Counted from the stretch's first letter, positions 7,538 to 16,817 are shown. The stretch: 37,188 nucleotides of DNA from Candidatus Neomarinimicrobiota bacterium (GCA_016784545.1 JADHUM010000044.1:1-37188), one strand, 5' to 3'. Made by a program: numbers and translations. The notes: generated by a model not told the origin, from the letters alone.

Positions 7538-7753
7538 ATGAATACGGATCAGGAAAAAGATAAAAAGGAGAAGCGTCCTCCCCGATTTATCGGCGCGGGG
7601 TTTATTCTTGGAGCAGGCGTGGGCATTGCGACAGGAAATATTGCAGTTGGGATTGCCGTTGGACTGGCTATCGGCGCTGCCCTTCACTCATACCACAAGG
7701 AAAAGACCGAAACCAAAGATAATCAAGGTAGTGAAGACCAAGAAAAGGATTGA
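7538..7753 (+). CDS. Small glycine-zipper membrane protein
   Basis: A 71-residue protein. A charged N-terminus (NTDQEKDKKEKRPP) precedes an approximately 30-residue hydrophobic, glycine-rich stretch (FIGAGFILGAGVGIATGNIA and on) with G-x-x-x-G spacing typical of glycine zippers. A highly charged C-tail (HKEKTETKDNQGSEDQEKD) follows. It probably forms a membrane hairpin or oligomer; no function is recognised. The start ATG has CTGGAG 8 nt upstream, and it follows aacS by 14 nt, so it is likely cotranscribed. Confidence 0.65.
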   Translation: MNTDQEKDKKEKRPPRFIGAGFILGAGVGIATGNIAVGIAVGLAIGAALHSYHKEKTETKDNQGSEDQEKD

Positions 7754-7760
7754 GCCAGCC

Positions 7761-7794
7761 CTAACTCCTAACTCCTAACTCCTAACTCCTAACT
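7761..7794. repeat. Tandem heptamer CTAACTC x ~4.9
   Basis: The 7-nt unit CTAACTC is repeated four times in full plus six bases of a fifth copy, in the 45-nt gap between two convergent genes. It is a simple tandem repeat and a likely site of slippage variation. Confidence 0.95.
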
Positions 7795-7798
7795 AAAA

Positions 7799-8833
7799 TC
7801 AATCCCAACCCTCCAAAACCACCTTCCCAAAGGCATGCTCAAATTCAAGATGATCATGGGCTCCGCGAATATCCTGAAATGAAAAGATTTTATCTATAAC
7901 TGGAACCAGGACCTTTTGCTCGGCGAGATGGAGACATTCGTAAAAATCGGAAACCGAGCCCATGGTAGACCCCAGGATAGACTGACGCTTATAAAATAAA
8001 TGCCTGAGGTTTATTTCGCCCTTCACCCCCGTGGTAGCCCCACAAGTCACAATCCGACCACCCACAGCCAGGGATTTCATGGAATCCGCCCAGGTACTTG
8101 CACCGATATGTTCAAATACCACATCCGCACCCCTGTCTTTTGACAAAGCCCTGACCTGTTTAGAAAATCCCTCCTGTCGATGATTCAGAACTTCATCAGC
8201 CCCCAGAGAAAAGGCCAGTTTTTGTTTTTCCTCTGATCCACCAGTGGCAATGACTCGAGCTCCCAGATAGCGACCCATTTGAACAGCCATGCCACCCACT
8301 CCTGAGCCAGCCCCCAGGACCAACAGCGTTTCTCCTGCTTGAAGTTTCGCTCTGTTTTTCAACATATTCCAGGCAGTAAGAGAAGCCAGGGGCAAGGCGG
8401 CGGCTTCAACAAAGCTGAGGTTCTTGGGTTTGGGTCCAATATTCACTGGAGATAGACAAACATATTGTCTTTGCACCCCGCCCTGTGTTTCACCTAGTAT
8501 GCCGTAGGATGCGCACATGTCTTCTCGACCAGCCCTGCATGGTTCACAGTCGCCACAAAAGGTACCGGGTTGGATAACAACTTCATCCCCGATATTCCAA
8601 TCTTTCACTTCTGAACCCACCTCAGCTATGACACCAGAAGCATCGCTCCCAGGGATATGAGGCAGGGGGATACTCAATCCCGGCAATCCCCGCCGCAACC
8701 AGAGATCAAGATGATTGAGGCTGGCAGCCTTGATCTCAACCAGGACCTGATCATCTTGGGGACTCGGTTTTTCCATGGTCGAAAGTTCTAAGACCTCACT
8801 TGTACCATGCTCTGAAAATTGGACAGCCTTCAT
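7799..8833 (-). CDS. Zinc-type MDR alcohol dehydrogenase/quinone oxidoreductase-like protein
   Basis: A 344-residue medium-chain dehydrogenase/reductase. The GroES-like domain contains AASLNHLDLWLRRG and PGSDASGVIAEVG, with four structural-zinc cysteines in FCGDCEPCRAGREDMC (C93, C96, C99, C107). The Rossmann domain carries LVLGAGSGVGGMAVQMGRYL and GADEVLNHR, and VVFEHIGASTW is typical of the adh/quinone-oxidoreductase branch. The usual catalytic-zinc Cys in the first domain is replaced (LNHLDLW), so catalysis may not use the classical zinc site. NAD(P)H-dependent oxidation or reduction is known for the family; the substrate is unknown. It is convergent with the 7538 gene and divergent from the lipoprotein at 8936. 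Confidence 0.85.
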   Translation of the reverse strand: MKAVQFSEHGTSEVLELSTMEKPSPQDDQVLVEIKAASLNHLDLWLRRGLPGLSIPLPHIPGSDASGVIAEVGSEVKDWNIGDEVVIQPGTFCGDCEPCRAGREDMCASYGILGETQGGVQRQYVCLSPVNIGPKPKNLSFVEAAALPLASLTAWNMLKNRAKLQAGETLLVLGAGSGVGGMAVQMGRYLGARVIATGGSEEKQKLAFSLGADEVLNHRQEGFSKQVRALSKDRGADVVFEHIGASTWADSMKSLAVGGRIVTCGATTGVKGEINLRHLFYKRQSILGSTMGSVSDFYECLHLAEQKVLVPVIDKIFSFQDIRGAHDHLEFEHAFGKVVLEGWD

Positions 8834-8935
8834 AGTAAATCCTTATCTACTTCGATTATGGATAGTGCTTTCTGAATTTTCTATTTCATCTGAATCGTGT
8901 AAAAAATAACTTTATCCATCTAATCCGGGGATAAA

Positions 8936-9565
8936 ATGTTTAAAAATTTGCTAATTCTATCTTTTTCAGTGCTGTTGCTTGTATCCTGCTATCCACTTGG
9001 AACCTTTCAGGGGCCTGAGGTTCTGCCTGTGGGAACAGAAACCATGGGGGTGGGCATAAGCTGGATGACCAACATCACCGCCCTGGATGACTCCAGTTCT
9101 GGCAATGAGCAAGCTTTCATGGCTGACGGTAGCGTCCTGTTTAGAAGAGGCTTTGACCATGATACTGAAATCGGTATCAAGTTTGTCGGACGACCCTGGG
9201 CCAGTGGCGCCATTATGACCGATGTAAAATGGCAGGTGGTTCAAGAGCCCCTCATGGTTGCTTTGGATTTTGGACTGTCGTATTGGACGAATATTGATAT
9301 TCTGGCTTCTGTGGGATATCACCCTGCACTCATTGTAGGAAATGGGGAAATTTTTGGCGTGGCACAGTACAATTATGTCCGCTCAAGTGCCCGCATATTA
9401 AAAACTCAGGATTTACTTCTGGGATATCATATTCACATGCAAGAGAATGATTATATTTTTTCACCGCTTTTTGGTCTACACCAGGATGAGTCTGACCCAG
9501 GGAATATCTTCTACTCCCTTGGTTTTGGCTTTACTGGTCCTGTAGACGAGTGGTGGCGCCCCTGA
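8936..9565 (+). CDS. Envelope lipoprotein, probable small beta-barrel
   Basis: A 209-residue protein with a lipoprotein signal (LLLVSC, Cys18). The rest is rich in alternating aromatic/hydrophobic segments (GVGISWMTNITA, EIGIKFVGRPW, ALDFGLSYW, LLLGYHIHM) and ends in a strand-like YSLGFGFTGPVDEWW, all suggestive of an outer-membrane or envelope beta-structure. I do not recognise a named family. A GGGG-type ribosome binding site (CCGGGGATAAA) precedes the ATG. It is transcribed away from the MDR dehydrogenase and runs into the GltS-like gene with only 3 nt between the two stops. Confidence 0.7.
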   Translation: MFKNLLILSFSVLLLVSCYPLGTFQGPEVLPVGTETMGVGISWMTNITALDDSSSGNEQAFMADGSVLFRRGFDHDTEIGIKFVGRPWASGAIMTDVKWQVVQEPLMVALDFGLSYWTNIDILASVGYHPALIVGNGEIFGVAQYNYVRSSARILKTQDLLLGYHIHMQENDYIFSPLFGLHQDESDPGNIFYSLGFGFTGPVDEWWRP

Positions 9566-9568
9566 TTT

Positions 9569-10984
9569 TTATTTCTCATACCAGAGTGTAGTAAATTTCG
9601 CAAACGCCCGTTTGCCACCAAGGGCTCGTTGAGAAATCAGAGAAAATAGTCCGTAAGCAAGCGCAACACCAACTGCCGCCCAGAAGTACATGGGATTGGC
9701 TTTGGTTATGCTATAAGCCGGGAGGTTAATGGATAGTATAAAGGGGATCACCAGAAAAAAGGTGAAGGCTGCTGAATACATATAGTCCGTTGCCACAGGG
9801 GTTTCAAAATCAGGATCGACGACACGTAAAAGTGCCAGGCCTGTGGGCATGGTACCCGTACAGGCGCCATAAATAATCAAAGCCCTGTGAAATTGATAAT
9901 CTTCAAAGACTCGTGAACTGATCCAGATCACGGTAATAAAGGTAACAAAGCCACCAACAAGAGAGATTACCAGGATTGGCAGCCAGTATTGGACCACGAC
10001 TGTCAGCGAGATTGCACCTACTGCTGCAGCAACCATGATATCAACACTGTTACCAGCAATGCGCGTGAGGGAACCATTGTCCAGGGTGTGCTCCAGCTTG
10101 AGTTTAATCATGGCGGTTTTTACAATGAGAGCCACCATGGCTGCAAAAACAAAGCTGATACCCCAGAGGTTTACCGCCAGATCGTTCCCTAGGTTTCCGG
10201 CAAATGAGAGCAGTCCACCCAGCCCCTTGAGCATTAGAAAGCTAAAGAGATAGACCATGAGTACCACGGCCATGTTATAGCTGGCTGAATCAATGGCTTC
10301 AGATTCTGTGGTCAACTTGGATCCAACCTGTAATTCTTCATCGCGGCCCATAACACCAGAACGAAAGCGTTTTGCATGGATTTTTTCAATCTGGGCTTTT
10401 CCCAACCAGCCCCTCTTGATCCCCATATTGATCAAAATGACACCACCAAAACAAGCCCACATATAACCCACAGCTGCAAAGGTGAGACCTACATCTGGTG
10501 CGCCTTCAAAACCCATACTGACCCACCCTTCACCTATGGCATAAGCCTGGCCTGGTCCCAGGGCAAAACCCAGGGGCATGAAAAATCCAAATGCCGGGTA
10601 TAGTTCCTTCATAACGGTACTCATGAAGAAAAAGGTGAGGAGCAGACCAACCAGAGATTGGAGGGAGTACTGGGAAATTATAGAAACAGAAGTACCAAAG
10701 ACACTTTTATCTCCCTTGCGTTTGGTATAGGCTGGCTTTCGGAGACTCATTGAGATAAAGGATATGCTCAAAAGATGATATACGATGGCTCCCAGACCAA
10801 TTTCTGACATGCCCACAACAGGGGCCAGAAAATTGTAAAAGGGCAGGAGAATGAATCCGGCTGTCAGGGCATTGGGGATGAGATATTTTTGGAAGAAATT
10901 GATTCGAGCCCTGAGGAAGGTTGCCAATAATAATGCCATTGAAATAACACCAAGATCCAGAAACATGTTCCATGGAAAATTCAT
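9569..10984 (-). CDS. GltS-like sodium/glutamate symporter
   Basis: About 471 residues from the ATG at 10984 (GGGTGG ribosome binding site; a GTG 9 nt upstream would add three residues). It is an integral membrane protein with about 10-12 hydrophobic segments. GltS-type features are RARINFFQKYLIPNALTAGF, PLGFALGPGQAYAIGEGW (the Gly-rich re-entrant loop) and the second-half counterpart IIYGACTGTMPTGLALLRVV, giving the inverted-repeat layout of the family. It should couple sodium entry to uptake of glutamate or a related acid. The central loop (KIHAKRFRSGVMGRDEELQ) is longer than in E. coli GltS. The substrate is inferred from family only. Confidence 0.8.
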   Translation of the reverse strand: MNFPWNMFLDLGVISMALLLATFLRARINFFQKYLIPNALTAGFILLPFYNFLAPVVGMSEIGLGAIVYHLLSISFISMSLRKPAYTKRKGDKSVFGTSVSIISQYSLQSLVGLLLTFFFMSTVMKELYPAFGFFMPLGFALGPGQAYAIGEGWVSMGFEGAPDVGLTFAAVGYMWACFGGVILINMGIKRGWLGKAQIEKIHAKRFRSGVMGRDEELQVGSKLTTESEAIDSASYNMAVVLMVYLFSFLMLKGLGGLLSFAGNLGNDLAVNLWGISFVFAAMVALIVKTAMIKLKLEHTLDNGSLTRIAGNSVDIMVAAAVGAISLTVVVQYWLPILVISLVGGFVTFITVIWISSRVFEDYQFHRALIIYGACTGTMPTGLALLRVVDPDFETPVATDYMYSAAFTFFLVIPFILSINLPAYSITKANPMYFWAAVGVALAYGLFSLISQRALGGKRAFAKFTTLWYEK

Positions 10985-11091
10985 AAATACCACCCTGCTT
11001 TTATGCTGCTATGTCTGATAGATTTCGTAAACAGGCTTTAGTTTACCTGCATGAAACATTAATTACAACGCTAAAACATTTTAATGAGAAG

Positions 11092-11511
11092 TTAAAAAGT
11101 GTAGGACGCCATGGTGAGTTCAATTCGCTCAACCCAGTCCATATTTTTCCAAAAATTCACTCCGGCCTGGTTGTCCTTATTGATAAAGATGTGACACTTC
11201 TCTATGCCAGCAGATTTGATTTTATCCAGACTCAGGGAAACAAGTCGCTTTCCAATCCCTTGTTTTCGGAACGCCGGCAGAACCACCAAATGATGAATGG
11301 AACCAAAACGACCATCGTGTCCGCCCAATATTCCACCCACCAACTGACCCTGGGATTCGACTACAAAACTGAAGCCTGGATTTCGCTCCAGAAAAGAAGC
11401 GAAGCCATCGTATGTGTCGGCTTTTCTAATACACAACCCCGGTGTTTTCTCCCACAAATCATGGAGAAACTGGTGATCGTCAAGACGCATTTCACGATAG
11501 GTAACCTGCAT
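11092..11511 (-). CDS. GNAT-family N-acetyltransferase
   Basis: A 139-residue single-domain GNAT protein. The acetyl-CoA loop is VVLPAFRKQGIGKRLVSLSL (R/Q-x-x-G-x-G/A), preceded by the beta4 strand GSIHHLVVLP, and the C-terminal GVNFWKNMDWVERIELTM fits the family. The substrate is not predictable. It starts 7 nt after the lipA stop on the same strand, so it is probably the last gene of the lipoate-enzyme transcript; a functional link to lipoylation is not implied. Confidence 0.85.
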   Translation of the reverse strand: MQVTYREMRLDDHQFLHDLWEKTPGLCIRKADTYDGFASFLERNPGFSFVVESQGQLVGGILGGHDGRFGSIHHLVVLPAFRKQGIGKRLVSLSLDKIKSAGIEKCHIFINKDNQAGVNFWKNMDWVERIELTMASYTF

Positions 11512-11517
11512 GGACAG

Positions 11518-12411
11518 TTATCCCGGGACAACCTCTTGATCATGAGCGGGATGCAGAATTTGGTTGTGTAAGACCTGTTCATCCGCATGGTAGGATGAAC
11601 GCACCAGCGGTCCTGATTCTACATAACTGAACCCTATTTTCATTCCGTAGGCTTTGTACTCGGCAAATTCATCGGGATGGACGTATCGATGAACCGGCTC
11701 GTGTTCTTTTGTTGGCTGCAAGTATTGTCCGAGGGAAAAGATTTGGGTTCCGGTTTCACGCACATCATCCATGAGAGCAAAAACCTCTGCCTTTTCTTCA
11801 CCGATACCAACCATAATAGAGGTTTTGGTCTGCAAACCTTCTGAGACGGATTGTCTGAGAACATCCAGGGATCGTTGATACTGAGCTTGAGGACGAATTC
11901 TGCGATGGAGCCGTTCCACGGTTTCCATATTGTGGCTCATGATTTCAGGTCTGGCATCCAGAACGATTTTGATGCTTTCAGGATTACCTTGAAAATCTGG
12001 TGTCAACACTTCTATGGAACAGCCCGGTACTTCAGCATGAATTTGGCGAATGGTTTCAGCCCAGATGCCGGCGCCGCCATCCTCCAGCTCATCTCGATCA
12101 ACTGAGGTAATGACACAATGGTGTAGACCCATCTTTTTAACGGCCCCAGCGGTCCTTCTGGGCTCATCCAGGTCAACAGCCGAAGGTCGACCCGTTTTAA
12201 CAGCACAAAAGGCACAGGAGCGCGTACAGGTGTCTCCCAGAATCATGATGGTGGCAGCTCGACGCTCCCAGCATTCGCTGATATTGGGGCACATGGCTTC
12301 CTGACAAACTGTATTAACCTTATGGTCTGATACGATACTCTTCAGGTCCTGAAAATTTGGGCCACTGCGTAACTTGGTTTTAAGCCAGGCTGGTTTGGAG
12401 GGCTTAGACAT
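11518..12411 (-). CDS. lipA: Lipoyl synthase
   Basis: A 297-residue radical-SAM enzyme. Both iron-sulfur clusters are visible: the auxiliary cluster C36-x4-C41-x5-C47 in TVCQEAMCPNISECWE, and the radical-SAM triad C62-x3-C66-x2-C69 in GDTCTRSCAFCAVKTGRP. The C-terminal RSSYHADEQ contains the conserved Ser that ligates the auxiliary cluster. It inserts two sulfurs into octanoyl groups on E2 or GcvH lipoyl domains in the cytosol. Position downstream of the E2 gene and in the same strand as lipB makes a nearly complete lipoylation and enzyme set. GGAG lies 9 nt before the ATG. Confidence 0.97.
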   Translation of the reverse strand: MSKPSKPAWLKTKLRSGPNFQDLKSIVSDHKVNTVCQEAMCPNISECWERRAATIMILGDTCTRSCAFCAVKTGRPSAVDLDEPRRTAGAVKKMGLHHCVITSVDRDELEDGGAGIWAETIRQIHAEVPGCSIEVLTPDFQGNPESIKIVLDARPEIMSHNMETVERLHRRIRPQAQYQRSLDVLRQSVSEGLQTKTSIMVGIGEEKAEVFALMDDVRETGTQIFSLGQYLQPTKEHEPVHRYVHPDEFAEYKAYGMKIGFSYVESGPLVRSSYHADEQVLHNQILHPAHDQEVVPG

Positions 12412-12579
12412 TAAGCGATACTCCTATCAGCCATATCACTGAAGACTGATTTCTTTTTACAAGGAATATGACGAAACAGCGTTTTTTGTCCATCCCAAAA
12501 AATCTCAGCGTCTTGGCGCTCTTTGCGAGAATTAGTTTTATACTGAATTGACATTTATAATGCTTTCTTTTTAGCACTC

Positions 12580-12671
12580 GTCATCGCGAGTGAAGTACGA
12601 ACGCGGCGATCTCTATATTTTCCACTATCAATATTTCGAGATTGCTTCGTCGCTTCACTTCTCGCAATGAC
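12580..12671. repeat. REP-like imperfect inverted repeat (GTCATTGCGAG family)
   Basis: Two arms of about 34 nt, GTCATCGCGAG...GATCTC and GAGATTGCTTCG...CAATGAC, face each other across about 25 nt and could form a long hairpin with mismatches. It lies in the 290-nt gap between lipA and the E2 gene, which otherwise holds nothing recognisable. The type is a dispersed non-coding palindromic repeat common in many environmental bacterial genomes. Confidence 0.8.
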
Positions 12672-12701
12672 CATTATGGCTCAAACCTTAGGAAGACCAT
12701 G

Positions 12702-13997
12702 TTATCTGAGTATTCCAGCGAGTTCCTTCTGGGGATCTACGCTTTCAAGGTTCTTCATTATTTCTTCAATAAACTGTCCACCCATGGCGCCATCTACTAA
12801 ACGATGATCAAAGCCCAGGGTAAAGACACATATCTGGCGTATTGCGATTTCATCGCCAGCTTTTGTTTCAATAACGACAGGTCTTTTCTTGATAGCCCCT
12901 ACACCCAGAATGGCCACATTGGGTTGATTGATAATTGGGTAGCCTGCCAGATTGCCAAAAACACCAAAATTTGTAATGGAGAATGTGGCTCCTTCAAGGT
13001 CTTCAAGGGTCAACTTCTTATCCCGTGCCTTGCTGACGATGGTTGAAATATCATCTGAAATTTCTTTGAGTGATTTTTCCTCAGCATTTCTGACCGGGGG
13101 AACAACCAACCCATCTCCTACTGCGACTGCAATACCAATATTGAGGTGTTTGTGTCGAATAATCCTGGTGCCATCCAGCGAGGTATTAATCATGGGAAAG
13201 TTTAGCAGGGCATCTCGCACCGCCTGGGTAATAAAGTGGGTGACGGTGAGGGAGTGGCCATGTTTGGCTTTGAAGGCCTCATTGTTCTCAGATATAAAGG
13301 TCATGATGTGTGTCATGTCGGCTTCGCTGACCGAGTAAACATGGGCTGAGGTGTCAACACTCTTGCGCATATGCCTGGCAATGCTTTTACGCATGCTATC
13401 CATATCAATGATTTCAATATCTTCTGGAGACATCCTTTCGGCCAGACCCGTTTCTTCCAACCCGCTAACTGACTCTGTTTTTTTACTACCTGAGCCACGA
13501 GTCTCTAGATAAAAAAGCACATCCTTTTTTGATACCCGCCCCCGAAATCCACTACCGGGTATCTGTTGCAGTACAGCTGGCGTTATCCCTTCCTGGGCAG
13601 CAATACTTCTCACCAGAGGAGAATAGACGCGGTTGTCATCAAAGATCACTGGTGCTTGAGCTGGGCGCTGAGGTGCGCTTTGGGGTCGGGACGTTGCATG
13701 CAACGTCCCTTCTGGCGATTGACTACCACTCGCAACTTTGACAGGAGCTTCAACAGAATCTGAAGTTTCTACCCGGGCAATGATGGTATCTATATCATAG
13801 GTCTGGTTGACTTCGCCAATGATCTCAACCAGGGTCCCTGAGACAGGACTGGGGATTTCAGCGTCAACCTTATCTGTGGCAATTTCCAGAAGTGTCTCAT
13901 CTTTGTCTATACTCTCACCGATCTTCTTTTTCCATTCCAGAACGGTTCCCTCGGTTAAGGATTCTCCCATTTTGGGCATGACGATATCGAATATCAT
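12702..13997 (-). CDS. 2-oxo acid dehydrogenase E2 (dihydrolipoamide acyltransferase)
   Basis: A 431-residue E2 protein. The start chosen is the ATG at 13997 (AAGGTGAT upstream), which places the MIFDIVMPKMGESLTEG start of the lipoyl domain at the N-terminus. There is a single lipoyl domain (about 1-80) with lipoyl-Lys43 in ATDKVDAEIPSP. A Ser/Pro/Gln-rich linker follows, then an E3/E1-binding domain (VYSPLVRSIAAQEG...GSGFRGRVSKKDV) and the catalytic domain ending in TLGFDHRLVDGAMGGQF with the active-site His. The YSPLVRSIA and FRGRV forms resemble branched-chain E2s as well as pyruvate E2s, so acyl specificity (pyruvate or branched-chain) is undecided. Next to E1, lipA and lipB. Confidence 0.93.
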   Translation of the reverse strand: MIFDIVMPKMGESLTEGTVLEWKKKIGESIDKDETLLEIATDKVDAEIPSPVSGTLVEIIGEVNQTYDIDTIIARVETSDSVEAPVKVASGSQSPEGTLHATSRPQSAPQRPAQAPVIFDDNRVYSPLVRSIAAQEGITPAVLQQIPGSGFRGRVSKKDVLFYLETRGSGSKKTESVSGLEETGLAERMSPEDIEIIDMDSMRKSIARHMRKSVDTSAHVYSVSEADMTHIMTFISENNEAFKAKHGHSLTVTHFITQAVRDALLNFPMINTSLDGTRIIRHKHLNIGIAVAVGDGLVVPPVRNAEEKSLKEISDDISTIVSKARDKKLTLEDLEGATFSITNFGVFGNLAGYPIINQPNVAILGVGAIKKRPVVIETKAGDEIAIRQICVFTLGFDHRLVDGAMGGQFIEEIMKNLESVDPQKELAGILR

Positions 13998-14047
13998 AAG
14001 ATCACCTTTTTGTCCCATTCAGAAAATATTGCTGACCGGTTTCCCAG

Positions 14048-14067
14048 GCGAGGATTATAATCCTCGC
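14048..14067. repeat. 20-bp perfect palindrome GCGAGGATTATAATCCTCGC
   Basis: A perfect self-complementary 20-mer in the gap between the E1 and E2 genes. The same outer arms (GCGAGGATT/AATCCTCGC) recur as another perfect 20-mer at 18957-18976. Confidence 0.9.
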
Positions 14068-14111
14068 GTGCCTGATAGCGTATCGTCGTGCCCCGCTGAA
14101 TTAACCCCATG

Positions 14112-16127
14112 TTAATACCCCAAAAGTCTTTCTGCAGCCAGACGGATATCTTCTGTCTGGGGTAATATCTCATCTTCCAGGTCCCAGTTAAAGGGGACTG
14201 GTGCATCCTTGGCTGCTACCCGCAATACAGGACCATCCAGATACTCAAAATACTCCTCGGCAATAATGGCTGCTATTTCTGCACCGGGACCTGCTGTCAG
14301 CGTGTCTTCGTATACAACCAGGGCTTTGCTGGTTTTTTGGAGGGACTGTCCAATAGTGACTTTATCAAGAGGGCTGAGTGTTCGTAAATCGATGACCTCA
14401 ATTGATGCGCCTGTGCTTTTTTCAAGATATTTAGCCGCCTCGATAGCCTTGTAAACCATTAAACCATAAGTGACGATGGTGAGATCGCGTCCTTCACGTA
14501 CCACAGCCGCCTGACCAAAGGGCAGGAGATAATTCTCATCCGGTTCTGGCCGTTTGGCAAAGCCCTGGCGATACATACCCTTGTGCTCAAGGAAAAGTAC
14601 GGGGTCATCTATACGACAGGCATACTTGAGTAAGCCCTTGGCATCAGCAGCATTTGATGGATAAACGATATGAATACCTGGCAGATGCATAAAGAAGCCT
14701 TCAATACTCTGGCTGTGGCATAAGCCACCATGAATGTATCCGCCAACAGGAGTTCGAATAACCATACCACATGAATAAGAATTGTTGCTGCGATAACGGA
14801 TGGTGGCGACTTCGTTTCTGATCTGCATCATGGCCGTCCAGATATAGTCTCCAAATTGAATTTCAACCACAGGCTTAAGACCGGCGACGGCCGCGCCAAC
14901 GGCGGTTCCCACAATGGATGCCTCGGCCAGCGGGGAATTGAAAACACGCTTGTCTCCAAACTCAGTTGAGAGGCCCTTTGTGGCTGTAAACACACCCCCT
15001 TTTCCATCTGCCACATCCTGGCCATAAATGATCATGTTTTCATTACGTCTCATTTCCTCGTGGAGGGCATGATTGACGGCATCGACGATGACGATTTCCG
15101 ATCCGGTCGTTGCCGGTTCAGAAGCAGGGATGGAGACAGGTGATTCATCCACCACATGGGTATCTGCATCAGCCCTTTCAGGAAATGGCGCTAAGAGTGC
15201 TTTTTCAGCTGCTTCGTCAACCTCCAGCAAAACATCATTCCAAACCTGTTGAAATTCCTCGGAACTAATAATACCAGCCAGCTCACACTGAGCTCTGAAT
15301 TTTTCAATAGGATCTCGTTTTTGTTCTTCTGAAAGCTCCTTGGCGTCTCGGTATTTACGGTGATCATCTGAAGATGAATGGGGCAAAAGACGTACTACAT
15401 TTGAAACCACGATGGCCGGACCTTTTCCAGCCCGGATACTTTCAATAGCTGCTTTGAAAGTGGCGTAGGATTCGAAGAAGTCGGTTCCGTCTGTTTCAAA
15501 TCTATTCAGGTTTCCGTAACCGCCGACCATATCATAGACAGACCCCTCGGCAGTCTGAGATGATTTGGGAACCGAGATGGCAAAACCGTTGTCTTCAATA
15601 TGAAAAAGAACGGGCAACTTCTCCCGACCAGCCCAGTTAAGCGCTTCGTGGAATTCCCCCTGGCTGGTAGTGCCCTCGCCGGATGACACATATACCAGAG
15701 CCTTTTTGCCGGTCTGACGGACCGCCATGGCTGTTCCCACAGCTTGTAGATATTGGGTACCTGTTGGGCTGGACTGGGAAACAATGTTCAAATCTTTTTG
15801 TCCGTAATGCTGGGGCAGTTGGCGACCACCCGAACCAGGGTCATCTGCCTTGGCTAGAAATCCCAGAAAAAGCTCTTCTGTGGTCATTCCCAAACCCATG
15901 ACCATGGTTTGATCACGATAATAGGGATAGGACCAATCCAGATCTGAATTCATCTGCATGGCACAGGCCAGCTGAGCCCCTTCGTGTCCCGAGGCACCAA
16001 TATGGAAAAATGATTTTCCCTGTCTCAAAAGTGTGAGCATTTTTTCATCTGTACGACGCGAGGTCGCCATGGTTTTGAAAATGCCCAGTAACGCTTCTTT
16101 TTGAAATCCTTTCAGGCTCGCTGACAC
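14112..16127 (-). CDS. 2-oxo acid dehydrogenase E1, fused alpha and beta subunits
   Basis: A 671-residue thiamine-diphosphate enzyme in which E1-alpha (about 1-330) and E1-beta (about 345-671) are one polypeptide. The alpha part has HIGASGHEGAQLA and the ThDP motif G150-E-G-T-T-S-Q-G...IEDN180. The beta part has VDAVNHALHEEMRRNENMII, GGVFTATKGL, NSPLAEASIVGTAVGAA (catalytic Glu) and APVPFNWDLEDEILP. The linker between them is short and acidic. Fusion of this kind is known in Bacteroidetes-type genomes. The start is GTG with GGAG 7 nt upstream. It decarboxylates a 2-oxo acid and acylates the E2 lipoyl arm. Sequence resembles the branched-chain branch at GASGHEG, but pyruvate cannot be excluded. 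The gene lies 15 nt after lipB. Confidence 0.93.
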   Translation of the reverse strand: MSASLKGFQKEALLGIFKTMATSRRTDEKMLTLLRQGKSFFHIGASGHEGAQLACAMQMNSDLDWSYPYYRDQTMVMGLGMTTEELFLGFLAKADDPGSGGRQLPQHYGQKDLNIVSQSSPTGTQYLQAVGTAMAVRQTGKKALVYVSSGEGTTSQGEFHEALNWAGREKLPVLFHIEDNGFAISVPKSSQTAEGSVYDMVGGYGNLNRFETDGTDFFESYATFKAAIESIRAGKGPAIVVSNVVRLLPHSSSDDHRKYRDAKELSEEQKRDPIEKFRAQCELAGIISSEEFQQVWNDVLLEVDEAAEKALLAPFPERADADTHVVDESPVSIPASEPATTGSEIVIVDAVNHALHEEMRRNENMIIYGQDVADGKGGVFTATKGLSTEFGDKRVFNSPLAEASIVGTAVGAAVAGLKPVVEIQFGDYIWTAMMQIRNEVATIRYRSNNSYSCGMVIRTPVGGYIHGGLCHSQSIEGFFMHLPGIHIVYPSNAADAKGLLKYACRIDDPVLFLEHKGMYRQGFAKRPEPDENYLLPFGQAAVVREGRDLTIVTYGLMVYKAIEAAKYLEKSTGASIEVIDLRTLSPLDKVTIGQSLQKTSKALVVYEDTLTAGPGAEIAAIIAEEYFEYLDGPVLRVAAKDAPVPFNWDLEDEILPQTEDIRLAAERLLGY

Positions 16128-16142
16128 GCAAAGACTCCGCGG

Positions 16143-16775
16143 TTAATCTATAACTTTATCGAATTCAAATACCGACTGGAATGCCTGAATCAATGGTTGG
16201 GTAACGTCTTTAATCGTTATTTCAGAGCCAAGCAATTCCTGCATACTCACAACCCCCTTGCCCTTTATTCCACAGGGGATCATGCCGTTGAAATATGACA
16301 TATCTGGTCTCACATTCAAGGCAAATCCATGCATGGTGACCCAACGGGAAAGTCGTACTCCCATGGCACAAACCTTCTGGTTACCAATCCATACACCGGT
16401 CATTCCAGAGATGCGTTCACCCACGATATCGTAGTGCTTGAGGGTATGAATTATCACTTCTTCCAGGTTCCGCATATACCAGCTTACACTTTTCTTATGG
16501 TCTTCCAGGTTGATAATGGGATATCCTACAAGTTGACCTGGACCATGCCAGGTGATATCTCCTCCACGGTCGCTTCTGATGATTTCAGCATCGCGGGCAT
16601 CCATCAGATTTGATTGGTCAGAATTTTTCCCAAAGGTGTAAACCGGGGGGTGTTCAAGCAGAATAAGGGTGTCTAGAATCTCACCAGCCAGTCTCATGGC
16701 ATGGGTCTGTCGTTGATACTCCCAGGCTTCCTTGTAGGGGACCAGCCCTTTTTTTATGACGTGCAGATCAGCCAA
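16143..16775 (-). CDS. lipB: Octanoyl-[acyl-carrier]:protein octanoyltransferase
   Basis: A 210-residue LipB. Family motifs: RGGDITWHGPGQLVGYPIINL at 70-90, GVWIGNQKVCAMGVRLSRWVT with catalytic Lys134, HGFALNV, and GMIPCGIKGKGVVSM with nucleophile Cys168. It transfers octanoate from acyl-ACP to lipoyl domains, the step before LipA. The start is a TTG at 16775: an in-frame TGA lies 4 codons upstream and the N-terminus DLHVIKKGLVPYKEAWEYQ aligns with LipB starts. It lies directly upstream of E1 on the same strand. Confidence 0.95.
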   Translation of the reverse strand: MADLHVIKKGLVPYKEAWEYQRQTHAMRLAGEILDTLILLEHPPVYTFGKNSDQSNLMDARDAEIIRSDRGGDITWHGPGQLVGYPIINLEDHKKSVSWYMRNLEEVIIHTLKHYDIVGERISGMTGVWIGNQKVCAMGVRLSRWVTMHGFALNVRPDMSYFNGMIPCGIKGKGVVSMQELLGSEITIKDVTQPLIQAFQSVFEFDKVID

Positions 16776-16817
16776 GGAAAGCGTGTTTCATTTTCTCATA
16801 TTGCTTGATGTGTGTGA

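Noticed and set aside
11027-11046. GTAAAC/GTTTAC hairpin between the GltS-like and GNAT genes as a terminator
   Set aside because: Weak AT-rich stem, no T-run on either strand.
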